Positions 5,770 through 8,728 of a DNA stretch of 8,728 nucleotides are shown here, one piece after another. The stretch is taken from contig JAKAIQ010000079.1 in the NCBI GenBank assembly GCA_021825035.1, positions 1 through 8,728 on the forward strand, written 5' to 3'. This DNA comes from Deltaproteobacteria bacterium. GTDB taxonomy: Bacteria; Desulfobacterota; GWC2-55-46. The notes under the pieces were generated by a model that did not search any database, was not told the DNA's origin, and saw only the letters and a program-made list of their open reading frames with translations. How positions within the stretch are numbered: position 1 is the first letter of the stretch; each line of letters opens with the position of its first letter. Position numbers and translations under genes: made by a program.

Positions 5770-7098
5770 TCATCGTTCCATGCCTGGCTTCTTCTTTCTT
5801 GCGTTCATCAATGCGGTTATTTCCTTTTCATAGCCGCGCTCCGTTGGTCTGTAATATGTCCTGTCCTTGACCTTTTCAGGCCGGTATTCCTGCTCGACAA
5901 AACCGTCTTTGTAACTGTGCGGGTACATATAGCCTTTTCCATATCCGAGTTTTTTCATGAGTCCGGTGGGCGCGTTGCGCAGGTGTTGCGGCACTGAGAG
6001 CGCTCCCAACTTCCTTACATCGTCAGCTGCTCCTAGATAGGCCAGATAAGAGGAGTTGCTTTTTGGCGCTGTCGAAAGGTATGTAACCCCCTGGGCAAGG
6101 GGTATCCACCCCTCGGGCATTCCGATGAAATCCACCGCATCCTTCACGGCAATGGCGACGCCAAGGGCCCGCGGGTCGGCGTTGCCTATGTCTTCGGACG
6201 CGAATATGACCATCCTCCTCACTATAAATAACGGGTCTTCTCCTGCCTCGACCATGCGGGCAAGCCAGTAAAGGGCCGCATCCGGGTCGCTCCCTCTCAT
6301 TGATTTTATGAAGGCAGATATGACATTATAATGTTCTTCGCCTGACTTGTCGTAAAGGAGATTTTTTTTCTGCATCGCCTCCATGGCCGCTTCCATGGTG
6401 ACCCTTCGAGTTCCGTCCTTTCCTGGCTCGGTTATCACAAACGAGGTTTCAAGGCAATTGAGCGCAGTCCGAGCATCCCCCTGGGAACTCTCTGCAATGA
6501 AATCCATGACAGGTTCGTCTATTTCAACTGGCGTCCGCCCGAGTCCGCGTTCTTTGTCATTCAGAGCCCTTTTCAGTATCTTCTTTATTGAATCCGTAGA
6601 CAGGGCCTCAAGTACCAGAACCTTGCACCTTGAAAGGAGAGGGGCATTGACCTCAAAGGAAGGATTTTCGGTGGTGGCGCCTATTAGCGTAATTGTCCCG
6701 TCCTCGACGCTGTGGAGGAACGCGTCCTGCTGGCCCCTGTTGAACCTGTGTATCTCATCTACAAAGAGCACAGTCCTTTTTCCAAGCTTCAGGTTGTTTT
6801 TTGCCAGCTTTACAACGTCCCTTATTTCCTTGACGCCTGAAAGCACCGCCGAGAATTCCACGAAATCGGCGCCGGATACCACTGCTATGATCCTTGCGAG
6901 CGTGGTTTTACCTGTACCGGGAGGCCCCCATAGAATGAGGGATGGCAGTTCTCTCTTTTTTATGATGCTCCATAAGAATTTTCCCTCTCCGATAAGGTGT
7001 TCCTGGCCGGCGAAATCCTCAATCCGTTCGGGCCTCATGCGGTCCGACAGAGGAGCGCCCGACCTTGCCGAACTCTCGAATTCTTCAAACAGTTTCAT
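5770..7098 (-). CDS. rarA: Replication-associated recombination protein RarA (MgsA), AAA+ ATPase
   Basis: Clamp-loader-related AAA+ ATPase that acts at stalled replication forks and in recombination; the family also includes eukaryotic WRNIP1/Mgs1. The 442-residue product is close to E. coli RarA in length (447). Seen in order are RMRPERIEDFAGQEHL (20-35), the family entry motif; Walker A GPPGTGKTT (58-66); Walker B LFVDEIHRF (111-119) with Asp114 and Glu115; sensor 1 GATTENP (140-146); the arginine finger Arg157 in LLSRC; sensor 2 region SSQGDARTALN near residue 210; and the C-terminal tetramerisation region ending near YYRPTERGYEKE. The ATG at 7098 fits the family N-terminus but has no Shine-Dalgarno sequence, and a possible -10 box ends 6 bases before it. 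It is divergent from the DUF2905 gene. No terminator is visible after it. Confidence 0.96.
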   Translation of the reverse strand: MKLFEEFESSARSGAPLSDRMRPERIEDFAGQEHLIGEGKFLWSIIKKRELPSLILWGPPGTGKTTLARIIAVVSGADFVEFSAVLSGVKEIRDVVKLAKNNLKLGKRTVLFVDEIHRFNRGQQDAFLHSVEDGTITLIGATTENPSFEVNAPLLSRCKVLVLEALSTDSIKKILKRALNDKERGLGRTPVEIDEPVMDFIAESSQGDARTALNCLETSFVITEPGKDGTRRVTMEAAMEAMQKKNLLYDKSGEEHYNVISAFIKSMRGSDPDAALYWLARMVEAGEDPLFIVRRMVIFASEDIGNADPRALGVAIAVKDAVDFIGMPEGWIPLAQGVTYLSTAPKSNSSYLAYLGAADDVRKLGALSVPQHLRNAPTGLMKKLGYGKGYMYPHSYKDGFVEQEYRPEKVKDRTYYRPTERGYEKEITALMNARKKKPGMER

Positions 7099-7104
7099 AA
7101 TAGG

Positions 7105-7134
7105 ATTTTACTACATTAAACTCTCAAATAGCAA
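7105..7134 (-). promoter_or_regulatory. Possible rarA promoter giving a leaderless mRNA
   Basis: On the minus strand TTGCTA (7134-7129, 4 of 6 matches to TTGACA) is followed after 18 bases by TAAAAT (7110-7105, 5 of 6 matches to TATAAT). The -10 box ends 6 bases before the rarA ATG, so initiation would fall on or next to the start codon. The lack of any ribosome-binding site before this ATG fits a leaderless transcript. Confidence 0.45.
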
Positions 7135-7139
7135 ATGCG

Positions 7140-7152
7140 TGCGAATGTCGCA
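7140..7152. repeat. Short palindrome between divergent promoters
   Basis: TGCGA (7140-7144) and TCGCA (7148-7152) form an inverted repeat with a 3-base centre. It lies between the predicted -35 boxes of rarA (from 7134 leftward) and the DUF2905 gene (from 7156 rightward). Such a position suits a regulator of both genes. The arms are only 5 bases, so chance is possible; I cannot assign it to a known regulator. Confidence 0.3.
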
Positions 7153-7155
7153 TCC

Positions 7156-7185
7156 TTGACATGGCGCTTGCCGGGAAGATATAAT
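7156..7185 (+). promoter_or_regulatory. Consensus sigma70 promoter of the DUF2905 gene
   Basis: TTGACA (7156-7161) and TATAAT (7180-7185) both match consensus at all six positions, with an 18-base spacer. Transcription would start near 7192, giving a leader of about 29 bases before the ATG at 7221. The spacer is one base longer than the optimum of 17. Confidence 0.85.
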
Positions 7186-7220
7186 CGAGTATCATTGAAT
7201 TAATAGAAAGAGCGCATTGT

Positions 7221-7430
7221 ATGATAGGAAGAACCCTTATACTCATTGGGATCATAATCGTAATCATAGGCATTTTTTTTATGTTTGCGCCGAAGATACC
7301 TTTTTTAGGAAGGCTTCCAGGAGATATTTTCTACAAAAGAGATAAATTTGTCATATATTTCCCGATAACTACCTCTATAATTATAAGCGTCATTCTGTCC
7401 CTGATTCTGTATTTGATCAACAAACGTTGA
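7221..7430 (+). CDS. DUF2905 family small membrane protein
   Basis: A 69-residue protein of unknown function with two predicted membrane segments, about residues 5-22 (very rich in isoleucine) and 48-67, joined by a short basic loop. The loop contains the family-like motif FLGRLPGDI (28-36) followed by YKRDKF. Both length and motif agree with the DUF2905 family found across many bacteria. A weak purine stretch (AGAAAGAG) lies 8 bases before the ATG. The gene stands behind a perfect-consensus promoter and 134 bases before lpxC; no terminator separates them clearly. The function is not known, so nothing beyond an inner-membrane location is inferred. Confidence 0.85.
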   Translation: MIGRTLILIGIIIVIIGIFFMFAPKIPFLGRLPGDIFYKRDKFVIYFPITTSIIISVILSLILYLINKR

Positions 7431-7564
7431 ATTGTGGTAAAAAAGAGACATTTGTAAAATTTGTGGTACTAATAATACATTTTATGTTTTTATTATATTT
7501 GTAATATATTGATTTATTTGTATTTTACATTTTGGCATAAGTATTGCTTCTCTATATAATAACT
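7431..7564. other. AT-rich upstream region of lpxC
   Basis: By my count only 26 of these 134 bases are G or C (about 19%), far below the neighbouring genes. The tracts of A and T immediately upstream of the lpxC -35 box resemble an UP element, which strengthens promoters by contacting the RNA polymerase alpha subunit. No gene is seen. TTGTGGTA occurs twice (7432-7439 and 7461-7468), which may be chance. Confidence 0.55.
7532..7560 (+). promoter_or_regulatory. lpxC promoter, sigma70-type, with overlapping sigma54-like motif
   Basis: TTGGCA (7532-7537, 5 of 6 matches to TTGACA), a 17-base spacer and a perfect TATAAT (7555-7560) make a strong sigma70-type promoter. The -10 box ends 4 bases before the lpxC ATG, so transcription would begin at or within the start codon. 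Overlapping it, TGGCAT (7533-7538) and TTGC (7544-7547) have the GG-N10-GC spacing of a sigma54 promoter, with a predicted start near 7559. Only one of the two may be real; the sigma70 reading is the simpler. Confidence 0.7.
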
Positions 7565-8482
7565 ATGCTGCAAAAGACCATAAAAAATAGTATAAAGTTT
7601 TCGGGAGTCGGGCTTCATACCGGACGCGCCGTGAACGGAAGGATCGTCCCGGCGGCCGAGGATACGGGCATAACTTTTGTAAGGACCGACATTCCCGGTC
7701 GCCCGGAGTTGAAGGCTGAAGCCTCTAACGTCCTCACTACGAGCTACGCCACATCTCTCGGCACGAAAGAATTTTCGATATCGACGGTCGAACACCTACT
7801 TGCCGCATTTTACGGACTCGGCGTCGATAATGCCGTAGTTGAGATCAACGGGCCTGAGGTGCCCATACTTGATGGAAGCTCTGCCGAATTCATCGATATG
7901 ATAGAGTCTGCAGGACTTTCGGAACTTTGCAGTCCAAGGAAATACATCGTCATAAGAAGGCCGATAAAGGTCCAGGAGAACGGCAAATACGTTTTTGTAA
8001 TGCCTGCCGAGGAGATGGAGTTTACGGTTGATTACACAATTGACTTTAGCCATCCTTTCGTTACGCGCCAGAACTTTTCGAGGCGCTTTTCAAAAGAGGT
8101 CTTTAAAAACGAGGTCGGCAGGGCGCGGACTTTCGGCTTCCTCCACGACGTCGAAACTTTAAGAAAAAACGGCCTTGCCAGAGGAGGCTCTCTCGATAAC
8201 GCCATAGTCATAGGCGAAGGTGAAATATTAAATGAAGGTGGGCTAAGGTATCCTGACGAGTTCGTAAGACACAAGGTCCTCGACATGATGGGAGACATTT
8301 CCCTTCTTGGCGCTCCATTAGTGTGCCGGATTATCGCCCACAGGTCGGGACATTCCCTTAATTATAAGCTTATTCAACAGGTACTGAAGATGCGTGGACG
8401 GTGGGAGATGGTCGATGCCTGGTCTATGAGGGGCGTTGCAAAAGCCGAACTGCCCGCGCTGGACAAGGTCGCCACTTTATAG
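7565..8482 (+). CDS. lpxC: UDP-3-O-acyl-N-acetylglucosamine deacetylase LpxC
   Basis: Zinc hydrolase that deacetylates UDP-3-O-acyl-GlcNAc, the committed step of lipid A synthesis at the cytoplasmic side of the inner membrane. The 305-residue product equals E. coli LpxC in length. Zinc ligands are His77, His236 and Asp240, the general base is Glu76 (in TVEHLLAAFYGLGVDN), and His263 lies in HRSGHSLN. Other landmarks are GVGLHTG (14-20), EVPILDGSS (98-106), ARTFGFLHDVE (187-197), GGSLDNAIV (207-215) and RHKVLDMMGD (235-244). The ATG at 7565 fits the family N-terminus. An upstream in-frame TTG at 7544 lies inside the promoter and is rejected. No Shine-Dalgarno sequence precedes the ATG, and with the -10 box ending 4 bases before it the mRNA is probably leaderless. 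The gene stands alone, followed by its own terminator. Confidence 0.97.
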   Translation: MLQKTIKNSIKFSGVGLHTGRAVNGRIVPAAEDTGITFVRTDIPGRPELKAEASNVLTTSYATSLGTKEFSISTVEHLLAAFYGLGVDNAVVEINGPEVPILDGSSAEFIDMIESAGLSELCSPRKYIVIRRPIKVQENGKYVFVMPAEEMEFTVDYTIDFSHPFVTRQNFSRRFSKEVFKNEVGRARTFGFLHDVETLRKNGLARGGSLDNAIVIGEGEILNEGGLRYPDEFVRHKVLDMMGDISLLGAPLVCRIIAHRSGHSLNYKLIQQVLKMRGRWEMVDAWSMRGVAKAELPALDKVATL

Positions 8483-8500
8483 TGCCGGCATAAAATTTTT

Positions 8501-8534
8501 AAAACAAAGGCCCTGAAAAGGGCCTTTGTTTTTT
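8501..8534 (+). terminator. Intrinsic terminator of lpxC
   Basis: CAAAGGCCC (8505-8513) pairs with GGGCCTTTG (8520-8528) around a 6-base loop TGAAAA, and the stem is followed by TTTTTT (8529-8534). Four A residues before the stem can extend it. It lies 18 bases after the lpxC stop. Confidence 0.95.
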
Positions 8535-8594
8535 CTGGAATTGTAATCTTAACGTCAGTCTGAATGGCAGCTTTCTCGGTTAAACTCATGATTC

Positions 8595-8631
8595 AAAAAA
8601 AGGAGTTAACCCTATAGAGTTAACTCCTTTT
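8595..8631 (-). terminator. Intrinsic terminator of the tRNA-Ala gene
   Basis: AGGAGTTAAC (8601-8610) and GTTAACTCCT (8619-8628) form a perfect 10-base-pair stem with an 8-base loop. Read on the minus strand the stem is followed by a run of seven T (complement of 8601-8595). It starts a few bases after the tRNA 3' end. The plus-strand side also has TTTTATTTT, so the hairpin may stop transcripts from both directions. Confidence 0.88.
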
Positions 8632-8638
8632 ATTTTAC

Positions 8639-8714
8639 TGGTGGAGCTGAGGGGGATCGAACCCCTGACCTCAAGACTGCCAGCCTTGCGCTCTCCCAAC
8701 TGAGCTACAGCCCC
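8639..8714 (-). tRNA. tRNA-Ala (anticodon GGC)
   Basis: The minus strand folds as a full 76-base tRNA. The acceptor stem GGGGCTG/CAGCTCC contains the G3:U70 pair that is the alanine identity element. The D arm is GCTC...GAGC. The anticodon stem CAAGG/TCTTG encloses the loop CTGGCAG with anticodon GGC, which reads GCC. The T arm AGGGG-TTCGATC-CCCCT is canonical. The 3' CCA is encoded in the DNA. Confidence 0.97.
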
Positions 8715-8721
8715 GAATGAA

Positions 8722-8727
8722 ATTTTA
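8722..8727 (-). promoter_or_regulatory. Possible -10 box of the tRNA-Ala gene
   Basis: On the minus strand TAAAAT ends 7 bases before the tRNA 5' end. The window stops before a -35 box could be seen. If the tRNA is part of a longer tRNA transcript, this match is only an AT-rich spacer. Confidence 0.25.
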
Positions 8728-8728
8728 G

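Noticed and set aside
5748..5770. Plus-strand hairpin CTTCC-GTAAA-GGAAG followed by GCGTTTTT
   Set aside because: Stem of only 5 base pairs, two bases before the T-run, and no plus-strand gene upstream that would need a terminator; in the rarA direction there is no T-tract.
6383..7159. Long plus-strand open frame of 258 codons opposite rarA
   Set aside because: It is the codon-aligned complement of the well-supported rarA gene, with Ser-rich composition typical of antisense shadows.
7432..7468. Direct repeat TTGTGGTA, two copies 29 bases apart
   Set aside because: Eight-base repeat in an AT-rich, low-complexity region; too short to call a regulator site.
7544..7564. TTG start for lpxC at 7544
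   Set aside because: It coincides with the promoter spacer, has no ribosome-binding site and adds seven residues absent from LpxC homologues.
1..8728. Mobile elements, CRISPR arrays, phage genes, toxin-antitoxin pairs
   Set aside because: No transposase, integrase, direct-repeat array or terminal inverted repeats were seen; all long frames are core genes, and the tRNA gene shows no adjacent integrase or repeat within the window.

Overview
This window carries most of a biotin biosynthesis operon on the minus strand (bioB-bioF-bioH-like-bioC-bioA-bioD, with bioD cut by the window start). Upstream of it lie rarA on the minus strand, a small DUF2905 membrane-protein gene and lpxC on the plus strand, and a tRNA-Ala(GGC) gene on the minus strand at the right edge. 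LpxC, the committed enzyme of lipid A synthesis, marks a Gram-negative (diderm) bacterium. The BioB lacks one of the canonical [2Fe-2S] cysteines, which is the kind of change reported for BioB enzymes of anaerobes. The lineage cannot be fixed from the sequence; a deltaproteobacterium-like or Nitrospirota-like anaerobe is an impression only.

Region 1-5440 (minus strand): one promoter with an overlapping BirA-type operator sits in front of bioB. The six genes follow with short overlaps or gaps: bioB/bioF 5 nt apart, bioF/bioH overlapping by 11 nt, bioH/bioC 22 nt apart, bioC/bioA overlapping by 11 nt, bioA/bioD overlapping as ATGA. BioC and the BioH-like esterase would make the pimeloyl moiety on acyl carrier protein. 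BioF, BioA, BioD and BioB would then convert it to biotin. The operon therefore encodes the whole dedicated route and appears to be repressed by biotin through BirA.

Region 5441-5769 is a gap of about 330 bases downstream of rarA. It holds no recognised gene, but a 72-codon open frame on the minus strand has protein-like character in its second half and a possible TTG start behind a good ribosome-binding site.

Region 5770-8728: rarA and the DUF2905 gene are divergent, with back-to-back sigma70-type promoters and a small palindrome between them. The DUF2905 promoter is a perfect TTGACA-18-TATAAT. lpxC is preceded by a 134-base AT-rich stretch ending in a TTGGCA-17-TATAAT promoter whose -10 box lies only 4 nt before the start codon. 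Both lpxC and rarA lack a Shine-Dalgarno sequence, so both may be translated from leaderless mRNAs. lpxC ends in a strong intrinsic terminator, and the tRNA gene has its own terminator facing it.

I see no mobile element, CRISPR array, phage gene or wholly new system. The content is core metabolism; the points of interest are the BioB ligand change, the biotin operator, the apparent leaderless starts and the unexplained gap ORF.
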